This document shows, one piece after another, positions 38,287 through 47,382 of a stretch of 64,000 nt of DNA. This DNA comes from Lapidilactobacillus wuchangensis. GTDB lineage: Bacteria; Bacillota; Bacilli; Lactobacillales; Lactobacillaceae. Under the pieces are notes generated by a model. It was not told the origin of the DNA and searched no databases. It saw only the letters and a program-made list of their open reading frames with translations. The position numbers and the translations under genes are program-made. The stretch is taken from the NCBI RefSeq assembly GCF_003946645.1, contig NZ_RHOU01000002.1, forward strand, positions 152,488 through 216,487, read 5' to 3'. Position 1 is the stretch's first letter. Every line of letters begins with the position of its first letter.

Positions 38287-39252
38287 ATGAAAATGCGTGC
38301 GCGTCTGATCTATAATCCGACATCAGGGCATGAAACAATGTTACGGAGTGTTGGTGAGATCTTAAATGTTTTAGAGCAGGCCGGTTATGAAGCCAGTGCT
38401 TTTCAAACAACTCCAGCCGCTTTTTCCGCAGAAAAAGAAGCAGAACGTGCTGCTCGCGATGGTTTTGATTTGATTCTAGCAGCTGGTGGTGACGGGACAA
38501 TCAATGAAGTGGTTAACGGTATTGCCCCATTGAAGCATCGGCCTAAAATGGGAATTATTCCCGCAGGAACGACAAATGATTATGCGCGAGCGTTGAAAAT
38601 TCCTCGGGAAGATCCAGTGGCGGCTGCGAAGGTGATCTTGAAACATCAGACTGTTAAAATGGATATCGGCAAGGCCAATGAGAAGTATTTCATGAACATT
38701 GCTGGTGGCGGCTTTATGACTGAACTAACATACGACGTCCCCTCTGAGTTCAAATCGGTTTTGGGCTACCTAGCTTACGTTCTGAAGGGCGCCGAGATGT
38801 TACCGCGGATTCGACCGGTCGATATGAAAATCCAGTATGACGGTGGCACTTATGAAGGCCCAGCTTCAATGTTTTTGTTAGGGTTGACCAATTCTGTTGG
38901 TGGCATGGAACAAATTGCGCCAGATGCCTCGTTAGATGATGGTAACTTTGCTTTAATCGTGGTTAAAACCGGGAACCCGGCGGAAATTTTGCGTTTGATG
39001 ACCATGGTCCTGAATGGTGGTCGTCATGTCAATGACCCTAATATTATTTACACCAAGACTCGCAAAGTGGTGGCGCGAACCGTTAATGGCGAAGAAATGA
39101 AAATCAACCTTGACGGTGAATTTGGTGGCGTTGCACCGATGACATTTGTTAATTTGCGGCAACACATTGAAATGTTTGCTAATGTGGATGAAATTCCCGA
39201 ACAAGCACTTTCCAATGACGATCCAGCAATTGACACGACTGCGGAGCATTAA
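38287..39252 (+). CDS. dagK: Diacylglycerol kinase
   Basis: Soluble lipid kinase that returns diacylglycerol from lipoteichoic acid synthesis to phosphatidic acid. The 321-residue protein has the NPTSG start of the catalytic domain, the nucleotide-binding GGDGTINEVVNGI at about residues 64-76 and PAGTTNDYARAL near 92-103. It starts ATG at 38287; a second ATG two codons later is possible because the ribosome site is weak. It lies 19 bp after gatB as in Bacillus, where the same order gatB-dgkB-rlmCD occurs. Confidence 0.94.
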   Translation: MKMRARLIYNPTSGHETMLRSVGEILNVLEQAGYEASAFQTTPAAFSAEKEAERAARDGFDLILAAGGDGTINEVVNGIAPLKHRPKMGIIPAGTTNDYARALKIPREDPVAAAKVILKHQTVKMDIGKANEKYFMNIAGGGFMTELTYDVPSEFKSVLGYLAYVLKGAEMLPRIRPVDMKIQYDGGTYEGPASMFLLGLTNSVGGMEQIAPDASLDDGNFALIVVKTGNPAEILRLMTMVLNGGRHVNDPNIIYTKTRKVVARTVNGEEMKINLDGEFGGVAPMTFVNLRQHIEMFANVDEIPEQALSNDDPAIDTTAEH

Positions 39253-39270
39253 TCTGATTATTTTTCGGTA

Positions 39271-39309
39271 AACTTGTTGGTTGGCATTGGCTAGTCAGCA
39301 AGTTTTTTT
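39271..39309 (+). terminator. Terminator between dagK and rlmD
   Basis: AACTTGTTG (39271-39279) pairs with CAGCAAGTT (39296-39304, one mismatch) and is followed by TTTTT. It ends the gatCAB-dagK unit. Confidence 0.8.
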
Positions 39310-39331
39310 ACAGACAGAATGGAGATATAAA

Positions 39332-40699
39332 GTGGCAAAATTTACAGCACCAGTAACCAAGGGACAGCGGTTAAGTGGTACCGTCGCTGACCTCACTTAT
39401 GAAGCAATGGGCGTCGTTAAAGTCGGCCAGGATTATCCAATTTTTATTGCGAATACTTTACCAACTGAAGAAGTTGAATTTCAAGTTACCAAAGTCAACG
39501 CGCATTACGGCTTTGGCCGACTTTTGAAAATCGTTAAGGAAAGTCCTGACCGCGTGCCAGCTGACACGCGTAATTATTTACAAACTGGGATTGCGCCATT
39601 GGCCCACTTGGCTTATGCGGCCCAATTGAAGTTTAAACAAGAACAAGTGATTAATTCTTTAGCTAAGTTCCATTTGGACTGTCAAGTGCAACCAACATTA
39701 GCTGCCCCGAAAGAAACGGGCTATCGAAATAAAGCTCAAGTACCCACGAAAATGATCGATGGTGTTTTGCAAACTGGTTTTTATCGGCAGCGGTCCCATG
39801 ATTTGATTCCGATGACTGATTTCTTGATTCAAGATCCTAAAATCGATCAAACAATTCAGAGTATTCGTGACATTCTCCGGGAGTGTCAAGTGCCAGCTTA
39901 TGATGAAACCAATGGCAAAGGCACGTTGCGGCATATTATGGTGCGCCGGGCCCAAGCTACTGGGCAACAAATGGTTGTCTTGGTCAGCAAGCAACGGCAT
40001 TTGCCAAACGAACCGGAAGTTGTTGAACGGATTAGTGAGCTGCCCGAAATTAGCAGTATCATTGTCAACTTTAACCCTAAAAAGACCAACGTTATTTTAG
40101 GCGTTAAGGAACGCTTGGTGTATGGTCACTTGTACTTAGAAGATGAGTTATTGGGCCATCGCTTCCATATTTCTGCCCAATCTTTCTATCAGGTTAACCA
40201 CGACCAGACGGAACATCTTTATCAAACCGCAATTGATGCCGCCCAGTTGCAACCAACTGATGTAGTCGTTGATGCTTATTCTGGTATTGGCACCATCGGC
40301 ATCTCTGTGGCCAATCAAGTCAAGCAAGTCCGGGAAGTTGAAATTGTCCCTGAAGCCGTCGCTGATGCTAAAAACAATGCCCAATTAAACGATGTGACCA
40401 ATATGGACTTCACGGTGGGCAAAGCTGAAGAAATCATGCCACAATGGGCAGCCGATCAAGTGAAAATGGACGTTTTATTCGTCGATCCACCACGCAAAGG
40501 CCTTTCACCAGAGTTTGTTGACGCTGTTCTGGAAGTTAAACCAAGTAAGATTGTTTATATTTCTTGTAACCCAGCCACTTTGGCCCGAGATCTAGCGTTA
40601 TTAACCGCTGGTGGTTATCAAGGCAATCAAGTCCAACCAGTTGATATGTTCCCCCAAACAACACATGTTGAATCAGTCGCCGTGTTGAATTTAAAGTAA
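39332..40699 (+). CDS. rlmD: 23S rRNA (uracil-5-)-methyltransferase, RlmD/RlmCD type
   Basis: SAM-dependent enzyme making 5-methyluridine in 23S rRNA. The 455-residue protein has an N-terminal TRAM domain (KGQRLSGTVADLTYEAMGVVKV), the SAM-binding DAYSGIGTIGISVA near 312-325, the DPPRKGL motif near 388 and the catalytic Cys412 in YISCNPATLARDL. The GTG at 39332 is chosen because GGAGA is six bases upstream; the open frame to 39281 would start inside the dagK terminator. The Fe-S cysteines of E. coli RlmD are not evident. Confidence 0.9.
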   Translation: MAKFTAPVTKGQRLSGTVADLTYEAMGVVKVGQDYPIFIANTLPTEEVEFQVTKVNAHYGFGRLLKIVKESPDRVPADTRNYLQTGIAPLAHLAYAAQLKFKQEQVINSLAKFHLDCQVQPTLAAPKETGYRNKAQVPTKMIDGVLQTGFYRQRSHDLIPMTDFLIQDPKIDQTIQSIRDILRECQVPAYDETNGKGTLRHIMVRRAQATGQQMVVLVSKQRHLPNEPEVVERISELPEISSIIVNFNPKKTNVILGVKERLVYGHLYLEDELLGHRFHISAQSFYQVNHDQTEHLYQTAIDAAQLQPTDVVVDAYSGIGTIGISVANQVKQVREVEIVPEAVADAKNNAQLNDVTNMDFTVGKAEEIMPQWAADQVKMDVLFVDPPRKGLSPEFVDAVLEVKPSKIVYISCNPATLARDLALLTAGGYQGNQVQPVDMFPQTTHVESVAVLNLK

Positions 40700-40788
40700 T
40701 CGGTTGTTGTTGTAGCAATTTGTAAAAATAGCTTGAATTGATTAACTCGTTAATTAGGTCATTCAAAAAATTTAAGCGCAGTTTTGCT

Positions 40789-40823
40789 AAGCATTTAGAT
40801 CATAATGGTCTAAATGCTTTTTT
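40789..40823 (+). terminator. Terminator after rlmD
   Basis: AGCATTTAGA (40790-40799) pairs with TCTAAATGCT (40809-40818) and is followed by TTTTT. Confidence 0.88.
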
Positions 40824-41028
40824 CGGTGCCTAGGTTACCTGCAAGTGGGGATTTTATTCATGCGCTGCTGCCAACTAGTGCCATTTTCGCTGGTCTTAAC
40901 GGGGAATTCTGCGATCGATTTGTGGCATCAAGAACCAGACCAGACCGCAAAAGTGGTAAAATTTAGATGATTATTAGACAATCTTACTGAAATGGCTGGT
41001 AGGCTAATTGTCAGGAGCTAGGGGCAGG
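40824..41028. other. Intergenic leader without recognised content
   Basis: About 200 bases between the rlmD terminator and the small reading frame at 41029. A TAAAAT stretch near 40957 may be a -10 box, but its -35 partner is unclear. I see no member of either repeat family here. Confidence 0.35.
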
Positions 41029-41109
41029 ATGACTGGCAATAAAAAATTTCAGCATCAGGTGTTGGCGGTATGGATCAATGGATTTATTCGTCTGTTAGGT
41101 AATCGGTAA
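41029..41109 (+). CDS. Possible 26-residue leader/small protein
   Basis: A short frame reading MTGNKKFQHQVLAVWINGFI and six more residues (RLLGNR), with charged N-terminus, a moderately hydrophobic centre and basic end. AGGGG precedes the ATG with short spacing. It ends 21 bases before the unknown gene at 41131, so it could be a leader peptide or a small protein of the same unit. Length gives no statistical support, so the call is weak. Confidence 0.3.
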   Translation: MTGNKKFQHQVLAVWINGFIRLLGNR

Positions 41110-41130
41110 TGCAAGTAGGGGGCTGGCTTG

Positions 41131-41868
41131 ATGTTAATTTTTAAAGAAAAAGCGACGGAAACAAAATTACTCAAGGTAATTGAAGCAAATGAAACATCTC
41201 TGGTTAATTTAAATAACGTCACAATTGCGGACTATTTTGAACTTCAGCGCTTGGCATTAGCCCATAATTTTAGCGTCGGAATGATTGATAATCAGGATCC
41301 AGACCAAGTTGTTATTATTAATAATCAAGATGGTGTGCTGTATAACGATGGTGGTGAAATTTTGGCGGCCACTGGTGCTTATCGGAAATATGGTAATGGT
41401 TTAGAAGAGCCAGTCTATTTTGAAGAAAAACTCGCACAAGATATTAATGCTATTTTTGATCGGCAGCCGGATGTTTATGTTACTAATTACGATTCAATGT
41501 CGGGCTTAATCGCTGATATTGTCAAGTTGCGACAATTCAAAGGCCAAAAAACCCCGTTGTATGTGGCAAAAGATTATCAGTGGGTAGTTGATACTGAGCA
41601 TGGCGTCGAAGCTGGTGACTTGTTGTGGGTGGCCTCAGAGTTTGCTGAAATTGGCCTTGGTTATCGCTTTGAGACGCTGATTGCCGGCAAGATAGAGCGC
41701 GACCATGAACGCTCTTTTGAAGACGTGCTGCGGTCGCTGCTTCATGATTTTAAGCATTTCAGTATTAAGGGTTACGAAACCGATTATAGCCAGCAAGAAC
41801 TGGCCTTTCTGAAGGCAATCCAAACCAAGGCCGTTGCGGTCAGCAAAGAAATCGATGAACAAGAATAG
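41131..41868 (+). CDS. Cytoplasmic protein of unknown function
   Basis: I do not recognise this 245-residue acidic protein. It has no signal peptide or membrane helix. The N-terminal part (FKEKATETKLLKVIEANETSLVNLNNVTIADYFELQRLA) and middle part (VYVTNYDSMSGLIADIVKLRQF) look alpha/beta. The C-terminal 60 residues are helical and charged (RDHERSFEDVLRSLLHDFKHF...). The strong AAGTAGGGGG site eight bases before the ATG, normal codon use and full length support a real gene. It stands alone after rlmD and is convergent with the opuC operon. Confidence 0.7.
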   Translation: MLIFKEKATETKLLKVIEANETSLVNLNNVTIADYFELQRLALAHNFSVGMIDNQDPDQVVIINNQDGVLYNDGGEILAATGAYRKYGNGLEEPVYFEEKLAQDINAIFDRQPDVYVTNYDSMSGLIADIVKLRQFKGQKTPLYVAKDYQWVVDTEHGVEAGDLLWVASEFAEIGLGYRFETLIAGKIERDHERSFEDVLRSLLHDFKHFSIKGYETDYSQQELAFLKAIQTKAVAVSKEIDEQE

Positions 41869-42022
41869 ATTAACCGAATAATCTGACCATGGTGGCGGTG
41901 AAGCTGCTCTGATCTGTCGTTGGTTGGGCCGAGGTTGCAATCAATTGCAGCTACAATCATTTGCGGGTTAGTCTGAACGTGAGTTGGCTTAGGAAATCCT
42001 GAAAAGTAAACTAATTATCAAA

Positions 42023-42080
42023 AAATACCCTGATCAACAATCTCTATTTTTACCAAGAGAAATTGTCGATCAGGGTATTT
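42023..42080. terminator. Bidirectional terminator between the unknown gene and opuC
   Basis: AAATACCCTGATC at the left pairs with GATCAGGGTATTT at the right (42024-42080), with further pairing ACAAT/ATTGT inside. The A run on the left gives a U-tract for the opuC transcript. Confidence 0.8.
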
Positions 42081-42115
42081 AGGTTTACGCTTCAAATATC
42101 GGTCCAAAATTGAAA

Positions 42116-42778
42116 TTATCTGGCTGAGGAAGTTTTGGGTGTTAGGCGTTTTTCAACGAAGGAAAGTACCAAGTCGGTAATAATCGCCATTAATGCTGTG
42201 GGCAGTGCGCCCGCCAAGATAATGGCCCCACCATTCGTAGCGTTGGTACCGCGAATAATAATGTCACCGAGTCCGCCAGCACCGATAAAGGAACCAATGA
42301 CAGTAATACCAATGCCGACAACTAGGGCGTTACGAATGCCGGCAATCATCACAGCTAGGGAAAGGGGAATTCGAATCGTGGTTAGCACTTGCCAACGGGT
42401 CATGCCCATGCCTTTCCCCGCATCTAAAACGTGAGGATTGACGCTAAGCATGCCGGTATAAGTGTTCTTGATGATTGGTAATAAGGAATACAGAAATACT
42501 GTCACGATAACCGTATTTTCACCAAGACCTAAGCCGAGCATGAGGATTGACAGCATTGCAAGTGAAGGCACGGTTTGGATCACGTTGGCAATGCCAATCA
42601 CTGCTGGTGAGAGTTTCCGATGTTGTGAAATCCAAATACCAATCGGAATCCCAACAATCGCACCTAAAAGCACGCCGTAAATCGCCATTAGAAAAGTTCG
42701 ATTAAATTGTTGTAATACATAAAGACCATTGTGGGTAAAGTAGTAGGTCAACTGATTGATTAAATTTAAATCTTTCAT
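42116..42778 (-). CDS. opuCD: Osmoprotectant ABC transporter permease, OpuCD type
   Basis: Second membrane subunit of a glycine betaine/carnitine/choline importer. The 220-residue protein has about six membrane helices. It has the family EAA-like coupling loop (DAGKGMGMTRWQVLTTIRIPLSL near 115-137) and the GAGGLGDIIIRG segment near 165-178. It starts with ATG three bases after opuCC ends, with AGGAGG inside that boundary, so it is the last gene of the opuCA-opuCB-opuCC-opuCD operon. Substrate is inferred from family. Confidence 0.92.
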   Translation of the reverse strand: MKDLNLINQLTYYFTHNGLYVLQQFNRTFLMAIYGVLLGAIVGIPIGIWISQHRKLSPAVIGIANVIQTVPSLAMLSILMLGLGLGENTVIVTVFLYSLLPIIKNTYTGMLSVNPHVLDAGKGMGMTRWQVLTTIRIPLSLAVMIAGIRNALVVGIGITVIGSFIGAGGLGDIIIRGTNATNGGAIILAGALPTALMAIITDLVLSFVEKRLTPKTSSAR

Positions 42779-42781
42779 TGT

Positions 42782-43711
42782 TTAATGACCTCCTGAAAAG
42801 TAGTGATTTTTTTTGAGAAAATTATTGGCAACTGCTTGGGGTTCTTCTAACTGGTCGTCCACTTGATAATTTAGCTGCTGCATGGTTTTTAGCGAGATTT
42901 GGCCAGTTAGGCGGTTCAGCACCTTTGTCAGCTCAGGGTGGGCCTTTAAGACCGCATTGGTGGTCACAGCGCTGGCGTCATAAGGTGGGAAGAAGTTTCG
43001 GTCGTCTTTAAGCAATTTCAAGTGATAACTGGCAACGCGACCGTCTGTTGAATAACCGAGAATCGCGTCCATTTTGTTCGCGGCCAGGGCATCATAGAGC
43101 AAACCGGTTTGCATGGGATGAACGGTGCCAAATTGATAACCATAAGTTTTCTGAAAGGCTGGGTAGCCATCACCTTGACGATTTTGCCAAATTTGATCGA
43201 TACCGACTGTCATTTGCGGTGCCAATTTTTGTAGATCACTGACGGTTTCTAAATGGTGTTTCTTAGCAAATTCAGGTCTCACCATCCAAGCATAAGTATC
43301 AGCAAAGCCATAAGTTTTAAAGTAAGTCATTTGATAGCGTTCTTGGAAATCGGTGGTTACGGTTTGAACCACTTTCTCAGGATCACGTTGGAATTTTTCA
43401 TTGAGGATCGTCGTTAAATCGGTACCGTAAAAACGAATTGCTGAAATATCAGCATCGCCGTTTTTGAGGGCGTTGAAACTGACATTACCGGAACCAAGAT
43501 TGTTAATAATTGTGGTGTCTAACTTGGTATAATGCTGGATCATGCCTTGAATCAAATAGGCCATGATTTGTTGTTCAGTCGTATTTTGGGCCGCGATTCG
43601 AACGGTATTCTGACCAGAACCACTTAGTCCTGGTAAGCTGCAACTGCTTAAAGGAATGATTGCCAGAGCAACCAACATACCAGTTAGCCATTTGCGAAGA
43701 TGTTTTTTCAT
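42782..43711 (-). CDS. opuCC: Osmoprotectant-binding lipoprotein, OpuCC type
   Basis: Extracellular substrate-binding lipoprotein of the OpuC transporter. The 309-residue protein has a signal peptide and the lipobox LSSC (Cys at about residue 24). The mature domain has the OpuAC/ProX-like segments VRIAAQNTTEQQIMAYLI near 37 and NNLGSGNVSFNALKNGDADIS near 70. Aromatic residues that in this family cage the quaternary ammonium group are present (Tyr and Trp in FADTYAWMV), but ligand choice cannot be read from sequence. It sits between the two permease genes as in Bacillus and Listeria opuC. Confidence 0.92.
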   Translation of the reverse strand: MKKHLRKWLTGMLVALAIIPLSSCSLPGLSGSGQNTVRIAAQNTTEQQIMAYLIQGMIQHYTKLDTTIINNLGSGNVSFNALKNGDADISAIRFYGTDLTTILNEKFQRDPEKVVQTVTTDFQERYQMTYFKTYGFADTYAWMVRPEFAKKHHLETVSDLQKLAPQMTVGIDQIWQNRQGDGYPAFQKTYGYQFGTVHPMQTGLLYDALAANKMDAILGYSTDGRVASYHLKLLKDDRNFFPPYDASAVTTNAVLKAHPELTKVLNRLTGQISLKTMQQLNYQVDDQLEEPQAVANNFLKKNHYFSGGH

Positions 43712-43720
43712 AGTGGCCTC

Positions 43721-44350
43721 CTAGCGTAAAATTTGTCGTGGGGTGACGGTGGCTTCAACCTTGCCTAATAAGTAATCAACTAACAACGCTAGTAGGATTA
43801 CTGGGATTGAACCGCCTAGAATCAAATCGGAACGATAGAGGTTCAGGCCGTTAAAAATAAAGTCGCCTAAACCACCAGCACCAATATAAGAAGCTAACGT
43901 GGCCCACGCAATGACATAAGTTGCCGAGAGACGAATCCCGGCCATGATCACTGGTGCCGCTAAAGGCAGATCAGCTTGAATAATGGCTTGCCACCAAGTC
44001 ATGCCCATGCCTTTAGCTGCATCTTGCACTGCTGGTGAGACGCTGCGCATCCCTAAATAAGTATTGCGTAGGATTGGTAACAGCGAGTAAATAAACAAGG
44101 CGACGATTGCCGGCGTTGAGCCGATACCAAAAATCGGAATCATGATTGCCAATAACGCCATCGCTGGAATTGTTTGCAGCACACCAGCTAAGGTGATCAC
44201 GAAATTAGCGCCGTGTTTCATTCGCGTCAATAAAATGCCTAAGGGGACGGCCACAATAATTCCTAATAAAAGGGCAATGGCTGAAATGTATAAGTGCTGG
44301 CCAATTTTAGCAATTAGTTGACTACCGTAAGTCGTGAAGAAATGAATCAT
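43721..44350 (-). CDS. opuCB: Osmoprotectant ABC transporter permease, OpuCB type
   Basis: First membrane subunit of the OpuC importer. The 209-residue protein has about six helices, with the coupling loop [23 protein letters not shown] near 112-134 and [10 protein letters not shown] near 162-171. It resembles OpuCD, so the two form a heterodimeric channel. Its ATG overlaps the opuCA stop by one base (TAATG), and opuCC follows after nine bases. Confidence 0.93.
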   Translation of the reverse strand: MIHFFTTYGSQLIAKIGQHLYISAIALLLGIIVAVPLGILLTRMKHGANFVITLAGVLQTIPAMALLAIMIPIFGIGSTPAIVALFIYSLLPILRNTYLGMRSVSPAVQDAAKGMGMTWWQAIIQADLPLAAPVIMAGIRLSATYVIAWATLASYIGAGGLGDFIFNGLNLYRSDLILGGSIPVILLALLVDYLLGKVEATVTPRQILR

Positions 44351-45552
44351 TAGGCATCAGCACTCCCTTCATGATTGGCCGCCGCATGAATATCCACATT
44401 AATTGGTGAAGCTGGCTGTTCATCAGTAGCTGGGGCACCACGGAGCGCATCGTAGACAATATCAACCAGCGAGGTCCGCGTAACAATGCCGACTAATTGT
44501 TTCTCTTGATTAACGACGGGAATATTCTTAACCCCTAATTTCAAGAGGCGTTGGACACTATCGCCAATTAGCGCCTTGGCTTGAACGTAGGAAACTTCAT
44601 GATTCATTAATTGCTTGACTGGTGTTTGGACGTCAGTTTTGCGACTCACATCATCAATATCTAAGTAGCCGACCAGCTTTTGATCCTGGTCAGTTACGAG
44701 TAAAGTATCAACGCGCCGTTCGTGCATCGTATCAATGGCGTCAGCTAAAGTTTGTTCTGGTTGAATTGTGGCAGGATGACGTTTCATAATTTGGCTAACC
44801 GTTAAAATATTTGGTTGGGCCCGAATCAAGCGTTCCTCACCAATTAAGTTGGTGACAAATTCATTGGCCGGATGCCGAAGAATATTTTCTGGCGTGTCGA
44901 CTTGGACTTGTTTGCCTTGACTCATAATGACAACTCGAGTGGCTAAACTTAAAGCTTCATCCATATCGTGGGTCACGAAAATAAAAGTTTTACCCAAATC
45001 TTCCTGGAGATGCTTGACCAAATCTTGAAGTGATTCACGGGTAATCGGATCTAAAGCGCCGAAAGGTTCATCCATTAAGATGATTTCTTGGTCGGCTGCT
45101 AGAGCACGGACTACGCCAATCCGTTGCTGCTGACCACCAGATAATTCACCAGGGTAGCGTTCCAACATCTCATCAGGTAACTGGGCCAGGGCAATCATTT
45201 TGTGAGCTTGTTGGGCCCGCTTTTCTTTGGACCAGCCTAATAACTTGGGCACTAATTCGATATTTTCTTGAATGGTCATATGGGGCATTAAGCCGATATT
45301 CTGAATTACATAGCCAATTGAACGGCGTAATTTAACGGGATCCATTTTGGCAATGTCATGACCGTTAATCTTGATAGTGCCGGAAGTTTGGTGGAGCATC
45401 CGATTGATCATCCGCATGGTGGTTGTTTTACCAGAACCTGAAGTACCGATGAAACAAATAAATTCGCCACGACCAACTTCCAAATTGAAATCGTCAACCG
45501 CCATTTTGCCATTGGGATACTCTTTACGTAAGTGGGACATTTCTAATAACAT
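44350..45552 (-). CDS. opuCA: Osmoprotectant ABC transporter ATP-binding subunit with CBS pair, OpuCA type
   Basis: ATPase of the OpuC importer. The 400-residue protein has Walker [10 protein letters not shown] at about residues 33-41, the signature [11 protein letters not shown] near 137-147 and Walker [12 protein letters not shown] near 156-166. It ends with two CBS domains (about 255-375: [23 protein letters not shown] and [19 protein letters not shown]). In OpuA-type transporters this CBS pair senses ionic strength or binds c-di-AMP. First gene of the operon; ATG after AGGAGG. Confidence 0.95.
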   Translation of the reverse strand: MLLEMSHLRKEYPNGKMAVDDFNLEVGRGEFICFIGTSGSGKTTTMRMINRMLHQTSGTIKINGHDIAKMDPVKLRRSIGYVIQNIGLMPHMTIQENIELVPKLLGWSKEKRAQQAHKMIALAQLPDEMLERYPGELSGGQQQRIGVVRALAADQEIILMDEPFGALDPITRESLQDLVKHLQEDLGKTFIFVTHDMDEALSLATRVVIMSQGKQVQVDTPENILRHPANEFVTNLIGEERLIRAQPNILTVSQIMKRHPATIQPEQTLADAIDTMHERRVDTLLVTDQDQKLVGYLDIDDVSRKTDVQTPVKQLMNHEVSYVQAKALIGDSVQRLLKLGVKNIPVVNQEKQLVGIVTRTSLVDIVYDALRGAPATDEQPASPINVDIHAAANHEGSADA

Positions 45553-45644
45553 CTTAAAGCAAGACCTCCTTGATTTTGACTGTTCAGGAAGATGACTAAC
45601 TCACGTCATCGGAATTTAAGTTGTCACTGACCAGCCCTTAGCAA

Positions 45645-45697
45645 TAAAAAACGACCAGGTTCATTGGACGATTGCTCGTTCGCCGTAACCGATCGTA
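45645..45697 (-). promoter_or_regulatory. Possible attenuator in the opuC leader
   Basis: On the minus strand AACGAGCA pairs with TGGTCGTT (one mismatch) and is followed by six T residues, a terminator-like structure about 100 bases before opuCA. A competing pairing ACGAT...ATCGT uses the first strand of that stem. The layout suggests transcription attenuation, but no known riboswitch was recognised. Confidence 0.4.
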
Positions 45698-45912
45698 TTT
45701 TGTTTTACTGATATGTCTATCTATCTAGTTTACACGAATTAGCAAACTTCACAAATGAAAACAACTTGCTCTGAAATATACTTGCAAAATAAAAGCACTT
45801 ACAACGTACACGCTAATTGGGATGAGCAAAAAATAAAAAAATTAAATAAAAAATTCAATGTTACCAATATTTTGCTTAAAATAATGACTATTTTTTTGAA
45901 TATTCATTTACA

Positions 45913-45932
45913 GAATGATTTCGAAATCATTC
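45913..45932. promoter_or_regulatory. Perfect 20-bp palindrome, possible operator
   Basis: GAATGATTTCGAAATCATTC is exactly self-complementary. It lacks a loop and T run, so it is not a terminator. It could bind a dimeric regulator of the divergent genes. Confidence 0.35.
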
Positions 45933-46099
45933 AATGAATCATTAGAAATATTCTTGCTCAATTTATTTCTTTTGTGAAAACCAGCAATTGAAAGTGTGGC
46001 CAAAAGTGGTGGTTTTAGTTATTTTTAATAGTTTTGCAAAGCTATGTTAAGAAGTCTGTGTCATAATGAAGTTACTATTAGGAAATAAAGGTGAGATTC

Positions 46100-46954
46100 A
46101 TGATTACATTAAAAAATACGACCATCGCCGCAACCATCACCGAGCAAGGCGCGCAATTAAAAAAATTAACTTCCTTAAAAAATCAATTAGATTACATTAC
46201 GACTCAGTCTGATTCAATTTTGTTCCCAGCAATTGGGAAATCCTATCAGGATACATATGAATATCAATCGCAGCAGTACCAAATGCCGATTCATGGTTTT
46301 GCGAAAGATGCCAGCTGGCGGATTTTCAGCCAAAAAGCTGATCAGGTGACCTTGGAATTAACGGATAATGCAGCTAGTCGCGAGAATTATCCGTTCTATT
46401 TTCAATTTTTAGTGACTTATCGGCTGTTAGTTGATGGTATTTCAGTGCAGTATCATTTAACCAATATGGGCAATGTCGCGATGGCTTTTTCGCTGGGGAC
46501 ACTGATTGAATCAGCGTTGCCTTGGGAAAAAGAGGCGAGCTTAACCGATTATCATTTGAATTTGGCGCCGACAAAAGCCTTGACCTTGATTCGTGAAGTG
46601 AATGCTGACGATTTTCGGACAGGGGCAATTTTGCCTAGTCGCTATTTTCATCGTGGTGATTTGGCCTTAAATACGCCCAACATTGCTGATAAATTATTTA
46701 TTTTGACGAATCGTGATATGCAGGCTTTACGTTTGACGGACCAAAGCACTGGTAAAATGTTGTGCTTGCAGACGACAGACTTTCCATTTTTTAGTGCGCA
46801 ATATGTGGGCTCACAGCAATTGATCCGCTTAGGTCTATGGAATGGCTTGCCAGATAAACAAGGAATCAGTTCCGAATTATTACGCAAAGAAGGCAATTTA
46901 ACCTTACCAGCGCGCGATCAATTGGTGCTAGGCTATCAGGTTTTGATTAAGTAA
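46100..46954 (+). CDS. Aldose 1-epimerase family protein (LacX-like)
   Basis: Probable sugar mutarotase of the galactose-mutarotase fold, interconverting anomers or acting on a related sugar. The 284-residue protein begins MITLKNTTIAATITEQGAQLKKL and has the YPFYFQFLVTYRL strand region near 95-107, typical of the LacX subgroup rather than classical GalM. The exact substrate is unknown. A GTG nine bases upstream is in frame, but AAAGGTGAG fits the ATG at 46100. It is followed by the tandem hairpin array. Confidence 0.8.
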   Translation: MITLKNTTIAATITEQGAQLKKLTSLKNQLDYITTQSDSILFPAIGKSYQDTYEYQSQQYQMPIHGFAKDASWRIFSQKADQVTLELTDNAASRENYPFYFQFLVTYRLLVDGISVQYHLTNMGNVAMAFSLGTLIESALPWEKEASLTDYHLNLAPTKALTLIREVNADDFRTGAILPSRYFHRGDLALNTPNIADKLFILTNRDMQALRLTDQSTGKMLCLQTTDFPFFSAQYVGSQQLIRLGLWNGLPDKQGISSELLRKEGNLTLPARDQLVLGYQVLIK

Positions 46955-46982
46955 GTAGTGCAAGTCGCGTAGGAAAGGGCCG

Positions 46983-47369
46983 AAAGCCCACCGACTCTCA
47001 CAACTTAAATCGTGTTCGGGGTAGCAGTTGACTATGACTAACTTAATTATTTGCTCGAACGATTGCATCGCTCAAGTAAATAATTGGAGTTACTCTACGT
47101 CAACTACCCGCTACCCCGCACAACTTAATTGTGTTCGGCAACCCAACTCTTTCCGCTTAACGCGAATTAAGTCAAAATTGTTTGCACAATTATTGCCTCA
47201 ATTCGGGTTAATACTCAAGAGTTACCCGGGTTGCCTCACAACTTGTTGAATTGTGTTTGAGTCGGTAAATGGCTAGGTGCAATTTAAATATTCACACGAT
47301 CTGGTTGCACCAGCTCATGCAAATATTTGAAATTACACTACGCCAAAAGCCCACCGACTCTCACAACTT
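46983..47369 (+). repeat. Tandem array of three family-2 hairpin units with exact flanking direct repeat
   Basis: Units run 47007-47127, 47128-47244 and 47245-47369 (periods 121, 117 and 125). Each ends in CACAACTT and restarts with a GTGTT-containing linker. Main stems are CGGGGTAGC/GCTACCCCG plus AGTTGAC/GTCAACT (unit 1), GGCAACCC/GGGTTGCC plus AACTCTT/AAGAGTT (unit 2) and GAGTCGG/CCGACTC (unit 3). The stem sequences differ while pairing is kept. A 24-bp sequence at 46983-47006 is repeated exactly at 47346-47369, bounding the array. Confidence 0.85.
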
Positions 47370-47382
47370 GTTATTTTTGCGT

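Larger units (their letters stand above)
45553..46099. other. Divergent control region between opuC and the epimerase gene
   Basis: About 550 bases without a convincing gene. The opuC side holds a leader with a terminator-like hairpin (45645-45680 on the minus strand). The middle is AT-rich. A perfect 20-bp palindrome lies at 45913-45932. A 60-codon AT-rich frame at 45755-45937 has no ribosome site and is not called. Confidence 0.5.

Noticed and set aside
39281-39331. Earlier TTG start for rlmD
   Set aside because: It lies inside the dagK terminator; the GTG at 39332 has a proper ribosome site.
45755-45937. 60-codon plus-strand frame in the opuC/epimerase gap
   Set aside because: Very AT-rich, no ribosome site, Asn/Lys/Ile-rich low-complexity product overlapping a palindrome; looks like chance.
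46983-47369. CRISPR-like array
   Set aside because: Shared linkers are only about 8-12 bases, spacers are about 110 bases and self-complementary, and no cas genes are near.
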